The notes under the pieces were generated by a model. It was not told the DNA's origin and made no database searches. It saw only the letters and a list, made by a program, of their open reading frames with translations. The translations under genes and the position numbers were made by a program. Positions 5,185 to 11,948 of a stretch of 11,948 bases of DNA are shown piece by piece. The stretch is from positions 1-11,948 of the forward strand of contig DCHH01000002.1 of NCBI GenBank assembly GCA_002315625.1. Reading direction: 5' to 3'. The first letter of the stretch is position 1. Every line of letters begins with the position of its first letter. Origin of the DNA: Bacteroidales bacterium UBA1757. GTDB taxonomy: Bacteria; Bacteroidota; Bacteroidia; Bacteroidales; UBA1402.

Positions 5185-6339
5185 TCACAGAGTAATCAAC
5201 TCGTATGAACGGGTACCCAAGCCGATGCGCTCAGCATGGGCCAGCCCTGACTGCCAGTCGGTATCGGGATGGACAATACGGAAAATGTCCTTTTCGCCCG
5301 GATGGTGGTGGATGCCTGCTTCACGGGCAAATCCGGCCTTCCCATCCAAGGCATCACAGAGCGAATTGCCATGGTCAAAACGGGGTGCAGCCAGAACCAA
5401 GTCGGCACAGGCCTGGTCGAGGGCTACAGGATCCATCGAAACGGCAAAACCCACGTTCGGAGCAATGGCGGCATCGTTGTGTCCCCAGCAGTCACACTCG
5501 GGAGAGATATCCATCATCAGACTGATGTGGAACTGGGGCTTGCCGTCAACCACAGCCTTGGAATACTCCGCAATTTTCTCATTGAGCCCCACCGATGTGG
5601 AATTGTCGTCACAACGTACCGCCCCATAGAAACAGGAGGCGACACACTGGCCGCAGCCAATGCATTTCTCATAATCGATATGGGCTTTCCGATTGGAAAC
5701 TGTAATGGCCCGCTGCGAGCAGTTTTTTGTACAGATTGCACACCCTTTGCACTCGTCTTCGTGCACTTCAGGTTTGCTTTCGCCGTGGAGGAACATCTTG
5801 CCGGCTGCACTGGCCGCCCCCATGCCGATATTCTTCAGCACGCCGCCGAACCCCGACTGCTCGTGTCCCTTGAAATGGGTCACCGTAACAATCACATCGG
5901 TATCGGCAATGGCACGCCCGATTCTGGCCGCGGTACAGTGTACACCTCCCACTACAGGCATCTCCACACAATCGGTTCCCTTGATGCCGTCAGCAATCAC
6001 CACCGGTGCCTTCACCTCAATTGGGTTGAAGCCGTTGGCCATGGCCGATTCAATGTGGTCAACCGCATTCGAACGGAGTCCCTTATATAAGGTATTGGAA
6101 TCGGTCAGAAACACCTTGGCCCCCATAGCGCGGAAAATCTCCACCACCCTGTTGACATATCCCGGGCGTATGTAAGACATGTTTCCCGGCTCGCCGAAGT
6201 GCATCTTCACGGCCACATACTTATCCTGGCAGTCAATGGTTTCAACCCCAGCCGCCTTAATGATTTTTTCAAGTTTATCCATCAGGTTCACCCCCGGTTT
6301 GGTCCGCAAATCGGTGAAATAGACCTTGCTCTTTTCCAT
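5185..6339 (-). CDS. DUF362 protein with two 4Fe-4S ferredoxin motifs
   Basis: A 384-aa cytoplasmic iron-sulfur protein. The N-terminal part (1-185) is DUF362 (KVYFTDLRT at the start; VTHFKGHEQSGFGGVLKNIG at 153-172). Residues 197-236 carry two complete ferredoxin-type motifs, C197-x2-C200-x2-C203-x3-C207 and C226-x2-C229-x2-C232-x3-C236, each able to hold a 4Fe-4S cluster. The C-terminal third (about 275-384) resumes the DUF362 fold with ECDCWGHNDAAI (281-292) and VSMDPVALDQACADLV (300-315). The family is often annotated Fe-S centre protein; an electron-transfer or Fe-S-linked catalytic role is likely, but the reaction is not known to me. No signal peptide. Its promoter is at 6368-6399, giving a leader of about 24 nt. 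It looks monocistronic. Confidence 0.9.
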   Translation of the reverse strand: MEKSKVYFTDLRTKPGVNLMDKLEKIIKAAGVETIDCQDKYVAVKMHFGEPGNMSYIRPGYVNRVVEIFRAMGAKVFLTDSNTLYKGLRSNAVDHIESAMANGFNPIEVKAPVVIADGIKGTDCVEMPVVGGVHCTAARIGRAIADTDVIVTVTHFKGHEQSGFGGVLKNIGMGAASAAGKMFLHGESKPEVHEDECKGCAICTKNCSQRAITVSNRKAHIDYEKCIGCGQCVASCFYGAVRCDDNSTSVGLNEKIAEYSKAVVDGKPQFHISLMMDISPECDCWGHNDAAIAPNVGFAVSMDPVALDQACADLVLAAPRFDHGNSLCDALDGKAGFAREAGIHHHPGEKDIFRIVHPDTDWQSGLAHAERIGLGTRSYELITL

Positions 6340-6367
6340 ATCAGTTATTTATTTGTACAAGTGTTTG

Positions 6368-6399
6368 CAAACGTACTCAAATCATCGTGATATTCCAAA
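6368..6399 (-). promoter_or_regulatory. Promoter of the DUF362 gene
   Basis: On the minus strand, TTTG (6396-6399), a 20-bp spacer and TACGTTTG (6368-6375) fit the Bacteroidetes consensus. It is back to back with the promoter of the outer-membrane protein gene, the two -33 boxes being about 40 bp apart. Confidence 0.75.
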
Positions 6400-6440
6400 C
6401 ATTCAAGACCCTCCTGTTGAAATTGCTAGACACAGCTCAC

Positions 6441-6470
6441 TTGGGAGTGGTAAAAAAATAACTATTTTTG
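6441..6470 (+). promoter_or_regulatory. Promoter of the outer-membrane protein gene
   Basis: TTG (6441-6443), a 19-bp spacer and TATTTTTG (6463-6470) match the Bacteroidetes housekeeping form. The predicted start is near 6475, leaving a leader of about 24 nt before the ATG at 6499. Confidence 0.7.
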
Positions 6471-6498
6471 TGCTCTGATTCAAACCGCACAAAAGCAC

Positions 6499-7296
6499 AT
6501 GAAACTCCTGAAATTCCTCGCATTAGCAGCCCTATCCATCGCAGTAGTGCCTACAACGGCCAAAGCTCAGGACGGTTCTGCTCCAGTAGCACCTGATTTA
6601 ACTTCTCAGCCTGCCGGCATTTCCCTGATTCAAAGTCGCGACGACAAGACTATTCTTGAGGCTGTCGTAGGATATGTCAACAAAAGCTGGAGATGTACCT
6701 ATCCAAATGTTTCACAGAGGGAAGACTTCTTTGGAGACCCCGATGCCAAATACTTCCACGGTATCCAGCTCGGGGCCCTCTATACTCCTTCTTTTGACTG
6801 GGGGCTCGGCCTTCGTACAGGGCTGCTCCTTGAATCATATATTTCCTACAGCAGATGGATAAGAGATTGGTGTGACCATTTTTCCGAATTGGATTTGTAT
6901 ATCCCGCTGCATGCCTCATTCCATGTTCCAGTCTCTACGAAATGTGGACTTGATGTTTATGGAGGAATGGGATTCCAATGGGCCATAAGCGGAGAGTACA
7001 GAAAACGCATAGGTACCGGTTGGTCAGGCCGACGCCCCGTTCCTTTATATCAAAGCAAACGCCAGGAATATGGAGACGGCTGGCCACAGAGGGTCAACTG
7101 GCAGGCCGAATGTGGATTGAAACTCTACTACGACAGGTTTGCATTGAACTTCACCTACTCTTTCGGCCTTACAGAACACGGCATTGAGAATACTTTCGAC
7201 GGTGGCCAGACATTTATCACAGCCACCAAATCCCGGCAGGACAAGATGCAGGCCTCATTCATCGTCATGTTTGGACTATACGAATTATCTGAATGA
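6499..7296 (+). CDS. Secreted outer-membrane beta-barrel protein
   Basis: A 265-aa protein with a clear Sec signal peptide (MKLLKFLALAALSIAVVPTT, cleavage likely after AKA or AQ near residue 24-25). The mature part alternates hydrophobic and polar residues in aromatic-rich segments: YFHGIQLGALYTPSFDWGLG, LRTGLLLESYISYSRW, LDLYIPLHASFHVP, GLDVYGGMGFQWAIS, VNWQAECGLKLYYDRFALNFTYSFGL, and a closing ASFIVMFGLYEL strand. This suits an 8-10-strand porin-like barrel of the Bacteroidetes OMP_b-brl group. Function is not identifiable; small barrels of this sort may act as adhesins, channels or assembly partners. It has its own promoter. Its stop is 18 bp from the stop of the convergent CE15 gene, with no terminator visible between. 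Confidence 0.8.
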   Translation: MKLLKFLALAALSIAVVPTTAKAQDGSAPVAPDLTSQPAGISLIQSRDDKTILEAVVGYVNKSWRCTYPNVSQREDFFGDPDAKYFHGIQLGALYTPSFDWGLGLRTGLLLESYISYSRWIRDWCDHFSELDLYIPLHASFHVPVSTKCGLDVYGGMGFQWAISGEYRKRIGTGWSGRRPVPLYQSKRQEYGDGWPQRVNWQAECGLKLYYDRFALNFTYSFGLTEHGIENTFDGGQTFITATKSRQDKMQASFIVMFGLYELSE

Positions 7297-7314
7297 CACC
7301 CACATAAAAAGTAA

Positions 7315-8598
7315 TTAATCCGCCGCCCAGGACATCCATGGGGCAAGGTCGGTTGAGAACATCGGAGCCTTTGTACAGATGGTTTCAACCGGACGGTCCA
7401 GAAGGAAGCGGTCTATGAATGCTTCCAGCTCGGGATACTGGCTTTCGGGCAGGGCGCAATGGCCGTGCTTGTCCTGGAAAGAGTAGCCCATGCGGTCTGC
7501 TATGCCGAACTTCTCCCACACCTTGCGGGCAGCCGAACATGAAACATAGCCCGACTCGTCGGCCAGCCACGGATAATCGGGGTTACCGAAGACCAGCAGA
7601 GCACGTGGGCAGACCAGAGCACAGAGTTCATGATGGTCAACGGGAAGCTTCTCCACACAGTCGCTGAACCGCTTCATATCCTCAATAAACCAGGAATAGT
7701 TGGTGTTCTTGACACGTTCCACCTCGCCGAGAGTCTCGGAGAAACGCCAAGTGGCAACACCGCCGCCACCAGGTTCCTGTGCGATTGTCAGGGCAATACG
7801 CTCATCGAAAGCACCGGCAAACAGTGCCATCTTTCCGGCAAACGAACAGCCAGTAACAGCCAGATGAGAAAGGTCAACCTTAGAGGACTCACCCAGGATT
7901 TCAAGCGCGTCAATCACGCGGCTGATACCCCATGGCCAGGCCGAATAGGCCCCTATGTATTCCAAATCCGGATACAACCGGTTGATGGGCTCGTTACCAC
8001 GGGTCTGTGTGTGCGACATAACCTCCTGAAACGGATATCCTATCATGGCAATATTACGGCTGCGGAAAATGCCCGGGCTGAGACTTCCAGCCCCTTGTCC
8101 GATACCGATGACTGCCGGGAACGGCCCGTCTCCTTCGGGATAATACACCGGACAATGTATGGCAAGCGTTTCACCATTTTCCACAATTGTCACCACCAAA
8201 GTATCGGGATGCATATCCTCATACGGGCTGTGGAAAGGTTTGCCATCGAAACCAATCCAGACGGGGCGCGGAGTGACAGGCTCCTGCCAAGGAAGAATCT
8301 CCGCAGTAATGCAATCCTTGGAAGTCTCGGGTTTGGTTCCCACCTCATACTGCTGGATAAGCGAGAGAATCTCCTGACGACGACTCTCCCACTGCTGGAA
8401 TTTCTTAACCGCCTTTCCGTTGGCAAACATAAAAGGATTAGGAAGTTCAGGCTGTGCAGCCAGCTCCTCAAACGGCGCACAAGTCACCGTAACAGGATTC
8501 CCACTATTCTCCACCCCATAAACAAGGGGCGGCTCCTGACGGGCACAAGAAACCAGCACCAGCCCCGCCACAAAAAACAAAACCTTCTGCATATCCAT
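7315..8598 (-). CDS. CE15-type glucuronoyl esterase lipoprotein
   Basis: A 427-aa alpha/beta hydrolase of carbohydrate esterase family 15, which cleaves ester bonds between lignin alcohols and 4-O-methylglucuronic acid side chains of xylan. The start at 8598 gives a lipoprotein signal peptide (MDMQKVLFFVAGLVLVSC, Cys18), so the enzyme is probably anchored in the periplasm or on the cell surface; ATG 8592 is an alternative. Family sites: VTGCSFAGKMALFAGAFDER (248-267) with nucleophile Ser252, IAQEPGGGG (272-280) with Glu275, GNPDYPW (338-344) with Asp341, and HGHCALP (378-384) with His380. The Ser-Glu spacing of 23 residues is as I remember it for bacterial CE15. In most members an Arg follows the Ser (GCSRxGK); here it is Phe253. 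It lies 55 bp downstream of an esterase gene, presumably in the same operon. Confidence 0.87.
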   Translation of the reverse strand: MDMQKVLFFVAGLVLVSCARQEPPLVYGVENSGNPVTVTCAPFEELAAQPELPNPFMFANGKAVKKFQQWESRRQEILSLIQQYEVGTKPETSKDCITAEILPWQEPVTPRPVWIGFDGKPFHSPYEDMHPDTLVVTIVENGETLAIHCPVYYPEGDGPFPAVIGIGQGAGSLSPGIFRSRNIAMIGYPFQEVMSHTQTRGNEPINRLYPDLEYIGAYSAWPWGISRVIDALEILGESSKVDLSHLAVTGCSFAGKMALFAGAFDERIALTIAQEPGGGGVATWRFSETLGEVERVKNTNYSWFIEDMKRFSDCVEKLPVDHHELCALVCPRALLVFGNPDYPWLADESGYVSCSAARKVWEKFGIADRMGYSFQDKHGHCALPESQYPELEAFIDRFLLDRPVETICTKAPMFSTDLAPWMSWAAD

Positions 8599-8614
8599 CG
8601 TATTTAAATGCACC

Positions 8615-8655
8615 GATTCGTATTTTACGCGTATCATTCGCGAAAAATACGAATC
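8615..8655 (-). promoter_or_regulatory. Intercistronic hairpin between the two esterase genes
   Basis: GATTCGTATTTT (8615-8626) pairs perfectly with AAAATACGAATC (8644-8655). After one A-A mismatch the stem continues with CGCG (8628-8631) and CGCG (8639-8642) around a 7-nt loop: 16 base pairs in 41 nt. It begins within the stop codon of the upstream esterase and ends 17 nt before the CE15 start. No U-run follows on the transcribed strand, so it is not a standard terminator. It may be an RNA-processing or stability element, or may limit translation of the second gene. Confidence 0.7.
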
Positions 8656-9616
8656 ACTTGGCGGTGCGAGCGTCGTTGAGGAAGTTGACCATCTTGGCAA
8701 GGTTCTCGTCGGAGTACATGTTCATGCCGTGTCCGCCACCCTTGACCACGTTGAGTTCACATTTCACACCGGCCTGCTTAAGGGTGTCGTAGAACATTGT
8801 TCCATTGCAGCAGGGGACCACATTGTCATCGGTTCCGTGGGTGATGATGACGGGCACGCAATTGGGCGTCACGTATGTCGGGGCGCTCAGACTGCGGTAT
8901 TTGTCCTCATTTCCTGCCATCGGAGCATCAAGCAACACCTGTTCGGGCGTAGGATCCATCTTCATGGCATCGCCGCAATCCATGTGCATCAGATCGACTG
9001 GGCCAGACCAGTCACAGACAGCATTTACAAAACTGCTCTCGCCGGTATAGTTGCCGACCGAACCTTCCAGGTCGATAGTGACATTGCCCACCTGAGTTTC
9101 CTTCAAACCGTTAGTAGTTCCGGCAACGGAAGCCAGATGACCGCCGGATGAGAAACCGGAAATTGCCACGAAGCTCTTGTCGAAATGGTACTTTGCAGCC
9201 TCTCCGCGCACGAAACGGACCACAGCCTTGATGTCGTGAATCTGAGCCGGCCACTTGGCATCCATGCTGGAGCGATGGTTCGGGGTCACAACTGCATAGC
9301 CGGCATCCAACAGAGCAGCACAAATTGTACCGAGGTCAGCCATTCCCTTGGAGTTATTGGAGAACCAGGCACTTCCGTAAATATGGACAACTACTGGATA
9401 ACTCTCCTGCTTCTTTTCGGGCAGATAGATGTCGAGGGTGTGATATGCCTCATTGTCTCCGGCATAGTTGATGTCGGTGAATTTCTCACTGAAACGGAGT
9501 TTGCTCAAATCGGGCTGGAATCCACCGAAACCACCGGCAGGGGCTTGGGCATTGAGAACAAAAGCACTTACGGAAAAGGCTGCCATAAGCATAAGTTTGG
9601 AAAAAATCTTTTTCAT
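8654..9616 (-). CDS. Secreted alpha/beta-hydrolase, feruloyl/acetyl-xylan esterase type (BD-FAE)
   Basis: A 320-aa secreted esterase. The ATG at 9616 starts a Sec signal peptide (MKKIFSKLMLMAAFSVSAFV, cleavage near NAQA, residues 22-25), which the longer frame to 9646 would obscure. Catalytic features: an oxyanion segment VVVHIYGSAWFSNN (75-88) in place of the usual HGGGW, nucleophile Ser156 in GFSSGGH (154-160), acid Asp263 or Asp264 in HGTDDNVVP, and His296 in GGGHGM. This pattern matches Bacteroidetes BD-FAE-type esterases that remove ferulate or acetate from xylan. Residues GGFGGFQPD after the signal look like a flexible linker. It precedes the CE15 gene, so the pair would strip ester decorations from glucuronoxylan; the substrate is inferred. 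A TACTTTTG element lies about 31 nt upstream of the start. Confidence 0.85.
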   Translation of the reverse strand: MKKIFSKLMLMAAFSVSAFVLNAQAPAGGFGGFQPDLSKLRFSEKFTDINYAGDNEAYHTLDIYLPEKKQESYPVVVHIYGSAWFSNNSKGMADLGTICAALLDAGYAVVTPNHRSSMDAKWPAQIHDIKAVVRFVRGEAAKYHFDKSFVAISGFSSGGHLASVAGTTNGLKETQVGNVTIDLEGSVGNYTGESSFVNAVCDWSGPVDLMHMDCGDAMKMDPTPEQVLLDAPMAGNEDKYRSLSAPTYVTPNCVPVIITHGTDDNVVPCCNGTMFYDTLKQAGVKCELNVVKGGGHGMNMYSDENLAKMVNFLNDARTAK

Positions 9617-9651
9617 AGATATAAAGTTTAAATATGAAACGAACAATGTCT

Positions 9652-9659
9652 CAAAAGTA
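9652..9659 (-). promoter_or_regulatory. -7 element of the esterase/CE15 operon
   Basis: TACTTTTG on the minus strand fits TAnnTTTG and would start transcription about 31 nt before the esterase ATG. The nearest TTTG-like box (9684-9687) is 24 bp away, outside the usual 19-21 bp, so the promoter may need an activator. Confidence 0.5.
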
Positions 9660-9717
9660 ATAATTATTCATGAAACCGTCTTTCAAAAATCCTTCAATTA
9701 GTTCAATAAATGCACTT

Positions 9718-9763
9718 TGTAAAATTCCTTTACACAGATGTTCAGCTCCTTTACAGTTTACAC
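9718..9763. repeat. TTTACA repeats, possible activator sites upstream of the sigma-54 promoter
   Basis: TGTAAA (9718-9723) and TTTACA (9729-9734) form a dyad with a 5-nt gap. The 9-mer TCCTTTACA occurs at 9726-9734 and again at 9747-9755, exactly 21 bp (two helical turns) apart, and GTTTACAC follows at 9756-9763. The cluster lies about 50-95 bp upstream of the sigma-54 motif, a typical place for an enhancer-binding protein. Simple AT-rich repeats can arise by chance. Confidence 0.35.
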
Positions 9764-9809
9764 TTAGTCTTCATAATTCATCTACTTATATATCAGCACA
9801 TTACATTGT

Positions 9810-9826
9810 TTGGCACACTTATTGCA
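9810..9826 (+). promoter_or_regulatory. Sigma-54 (RpoN) promoter of the ABC permease gene
   Basis: TTGGCACACTTATTGCA matches the -24/-12 consensus YTGGCACGNNNNTTGCW at every specified position but one (A for G after CAC), with GG (9812-9813) and GC (9824-9825) separated by the required 10 nt. Transcription should begin near 9837, about 23 nt before the ATG at 9860. No TAnnTTTG element is seen for this gene. Sigma-54 promoters need an ATP-driven activator, so expression is probably signal-dependent. Confidence 0.75.
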
Positions 9827-9859
9827 ATGAAATTAATACGTATTGTAAACGCAACAGTT

Positions 9860-11948
9860 ATGAACGTGAATCTCAAATTCGCCCTCCGGTACCTGTTCAG
9901 AAACAGCGGCAAATCATTGCCTAGAATCATCTCCCTCACCCTGGGGCTTTCCATGGGCGTTCTGCTGCTCTCATACGTCAACTGGCGGTTCAATTTCGAC
10001 CGGTTCATTCCCGACAACGACCGTGTATATAAACTCTTCATCAACACCAAAGCCTCCGACGGCGAAATCCAGCAACTGACCCACGGACCGCTGGCCCAAT
10101 CGCTCATGAACGACTGTCCCGAGGTGGAATATGCCGCCAGAATGTACGGTCCAATGGATTACCAGTGGTTCGAAGGCGATAGAGAGTTCTCCGTCACGGC
10201 TTACGCTGCCGACAGTTTTTTCTTCAAGGTGATGGATTTCGGCATGGTAGCCGGAACCGACGGCATCCTCACCACTGACCAGTATAAAGTTTTACTAGGT
10301 GAAGACCTGGCCGCTACTATCTTTGGCAGCGAAGACCCCATGGGAAAAGTCATCCTCGACAACATGAAGAATCCGAGAACTGTTGCAGGAATCTTCAACC
10401 AGATACCTTCCAACACCTCGCTCGGCCGGTTCAACCTGCTGATATCCGACCAGCTGCTCCAGAACGACATTGAAAGTTGGGATGCAGGCAGGTGCACTTA
10501 CACATACGTCAAACTCCGCAAGGGAGCTTCTCCCAAGGTGCTGGAAGAATGGCTCAACGGGGGGATGGTTGAAAAATACGGCCTCCACGAGAACTTTGAA
10601 AAAATGAACGCCAAGTACATGGTCGTTCCTGTGAAACGGGCCGAAATCATGGTCGGGACAGTACGGACCTACATGGACTTCTTCACGGCACTGGCCATAC
10701 TGGTGATGGCCCTCTGTGCGCTGAACTACACCCTGTTGTCCATCTCCTCGCTGGTTTCACGCAGCCGGACAATAGCCGTGCTCCGCTGTACCGCCGCCGA
10801 CAGAAAAGACATCTGGGCCCAGTTCCTGTGGGAGACATTCTTCCTGACTGTCATCGCCTCCCTGCTGACGGCACTCACCTTATATATATCCAGAAACGAC
10901 ATATCCAATACTATTGACAACAACCCCGTTTCCGTCCTCTTCGCCTGGAGCAACATTTGGGTGACTGTATGTGTGGTACTGTTGCTCTTCATCGGTTCGA
11001 CCATCATTCCCGCAGGGCTGTTCGCCTCGGTCCCCACCAACGTGGCGTTCCGGGGGATGAGTGACCGGAAGAAGAGATGGAAACGGGCTCTGCTCGTCTT
11101 TGAAATCATCTGCGTAAGTTTCTCATCGGCTTTTCTGATGGTCTCCATCCGCCAAATCCGTCAGCTCACGGAAGGCTCTCTGGGGTACAATCCGAAAGAT
11201 ATGGTCAGTATCGGCCTTCTGGTCAGGGGAGGCGACCAACTCTTCAATGCAGAGCGCGATTTTGAGACCCTTCCCCATGTCACTTCTGTCGGAACATCCT
11301 ACGGAATTCCCATCTGGGGCTACGCTCCACATGCCCCTGTATTGGACGAAGAAACACACGAACCCCTTTTCCAATATGGTGAAGACTATGTTTCCGACAA
11401 TTATTTCCGCACAATGGAAATCGCTCTACTCAAAGGAGCCAGCTTTACAGAAAGCAGTTCGTGGGACGATATTATCGTAAACCGCACCTTTCTGCGCAAA
11501 ATTGGCTGGGACGAGGAGCATGCACTTGGAAAAAATGTCCTCGAAGGGAACAATGCAGGCGAAATTGTCCGGACCATGCGCATCATCGGGGTTGTAGATG
11601 ATGTCCGCACAAACGACAACGGCGGCCGCAGCCCCATTGTCTATCACAGCATCCGCCAGAGTGTCTCTGACCCCAACTATGCATACGGCGGGTTCCGCAC
11701 CCTGATACGTCTCGATGAGGTAAACGAAGAGACCATCACCCAAGTTTCAGAGAAGCTTCAGAATTACCAGTCTGTCAACAACCGTTTCATCGTGGTCTAT
11801 TACGATTCATTCTTGAACAGAATCAAAGGTGAGACCCACTTCAAGAAAGTGCTGGTAATCATCTTCATTGTCACATCGCTTATAGCCGTCATCGGTCTGA
11901 CCGGCTACATTTCAGACGAGCTTAAACGCCGCCGCAAGGAAATCGCCC
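9860..11948 (+). CDS. ABC transporter permease, MacB/FtsX type (3' end outside window)
   Basis: The first 696 residues of a large inner-membrane permease, open to the right edge. Order: a first membrane helix (about 22-40), a periplasmic MacB-like domain (about 45-265), three helices (about 272-297, 320-343, 366-390), a helix at 410-428 opening a second module, a second periplasmic domain (about 435-660), and a helix at 664-684 followed by ELKRRRKEIA, the basic coupling segment of the final FtsX domain. Bacteroidales relatives are about 770-800 aa, so some 80-100 residues are missing. Such proteins work with an ABC ATPase and often a periplasmic adaptor and TolC-like channel, in export or envelope stress. 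An in-frame ATG at 9827 overlaps the sigma-54 -12 box and precedes the predicted transcription start, so 9860 (MNVNLKFALRYLF) is preferred. No partner genes are visible here. Confidence 0.9.
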   Translation, partial: MNVNLKFALRYLFRNSGKSLPRIISLTLGLSMGVLLLSYVNWRFNFDRFIPDNDRVYKLFINTKASDGEIQQLTHGPLAQSLMNDCPEVEYAARMYGPMDYQWFEGDREFSVTAYAADSFFFKVMDFGMVAGTDGILTTDQYKVLLGEDLAATIFGSEDPMGKVILDNMKNPRTVAGIFNQIPSNTSLGRFNLLISDQLLQNDIESWDAGRCTYTYVKLRKGASPKVLEEWLNGGMVEKYGLHENFEKMNAKYMVVPVKRAEIMVGTVRTYMDFFTALAILVMALCALNYTLLSISSLVSRSRTIAVLRCTAADRKDIWAQFLWETFFLTVIASLLTALTLYISRNDISNTIDNNPVSVLFAWSNIWVTVCVVLLLFIGSTIIPAGLFASVPTNVAFRGMSDRKKRWKRALLVFEIICVSFSSAFLMVSIRQIRQLTEGSLGYNPKDMVSIGLLVRGGDQLFNAERDFETLPHVTSVGTSYGIPIWGYAPHAPVLDEETHEPLFQYGEDYVSDNYFRTMEIALLKGASFTESSSWDDIIVNRTFLRKIGWDEEHALGKNVLEGNNAGEIVRTMRIIGVVDDVRTNDNGGRSPIVYHSIRQSVSDPNYAYGGFRTLIRLDEVNEETITQVSEKLQNYQSVNNRFIVVYYDSFLNRIKGETHFKKVLVIIFIVTSLIAVIGLTGYISDELKRRRKEIA

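Noticed and set aside
5269..6090. 273-codon plus-strand open frame opposite the DUF362 gene
   Set aside because: It mirrors the cysteine-motif protein on the other strand and shows no motif of its own or promoter.
7630..8607. 325-codon plus-strand open frame opposite the CE15 gene
   Set aside because: The minus strand carries catalytic motifs and a lipoprotein signal; the plus frame is His/Arg/Asn-rich shadow sequence.

Overview
The window looks like a chromosomal segment from a gut-type Bacteroidales bacterium (Bacteroides/Prevotella relatives). The evidence is repeated promoters of the Bacteroidetes form TTTG-N19-21-TAnnTTTG, a small SRP RNA beside a tRNA-Thr, a fimbrillin-like lipoprotein, a Bacteroidetes-style MATE pump, and a pair of xylan-type esterases. 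Coding sequence is moderately GC-rich. The toxin-antitoxin and intergenic stretches are visibly AT-richer.

Left part (1-2400): a MATE exporter on the + strand is preceded by a perfect 12-bp inverted repeat that carries a TACTTTTG promoter element on each strand. Its 3' end overlaps the 3' end of a convergent toxin-first pair: a 183-aa putative toxin and an XRE-type antitoxin. The toxin promoter ends almost at its start codon.

RNA block (2701-2962): one well-formed promoter, the small SRP RNA, tRNA-Thr(UGU) about 4 nt later, and an intrinsic terminator. They appear to form one transcript.

Accessory-looking block (2963-5160): on the - strand, a 43-aa peptide gene is followed after 4 bp by a fimbrillin-like lipoprotein whose C-terminal repeat domain breaks off after its first 17 residues. 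Next to it lies a second toxin-antitoxin pair, a RelE-like toxin with a small antitoxin. Truncated surface genes and two TA modules around a tRNA suggest local gene turnover.

Middle (5185-7296): a DUF362 protein with two 4Fe-4S motifs (- strand) and a small outer-membrane beta-barrel protein (+ strand) diverge from back-to-back promoters.

Right part (7315-9616): a - strand pair encodes a secreted feruloyl/acetyl-xylan-type esterase followed by a lipoprotein of the CE15 glucuronoyl-esterase family. Together they suit removal of ester decorations from glucuronoxylan. A strong 41-nt hairpin sits between the two genes. The CE15 protein has Phe where the family usually has Arg next to the catalytic Ser.

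End (9718-11948): a near-consensus sigma-54 promoter with possible upstream activator sites drives a MacB/FtsX-type ABC permease that runs off the window. This is the clearest regulatory surprise here, because every other promoter I could identify is of the housekeeping Bacteroidetes type.
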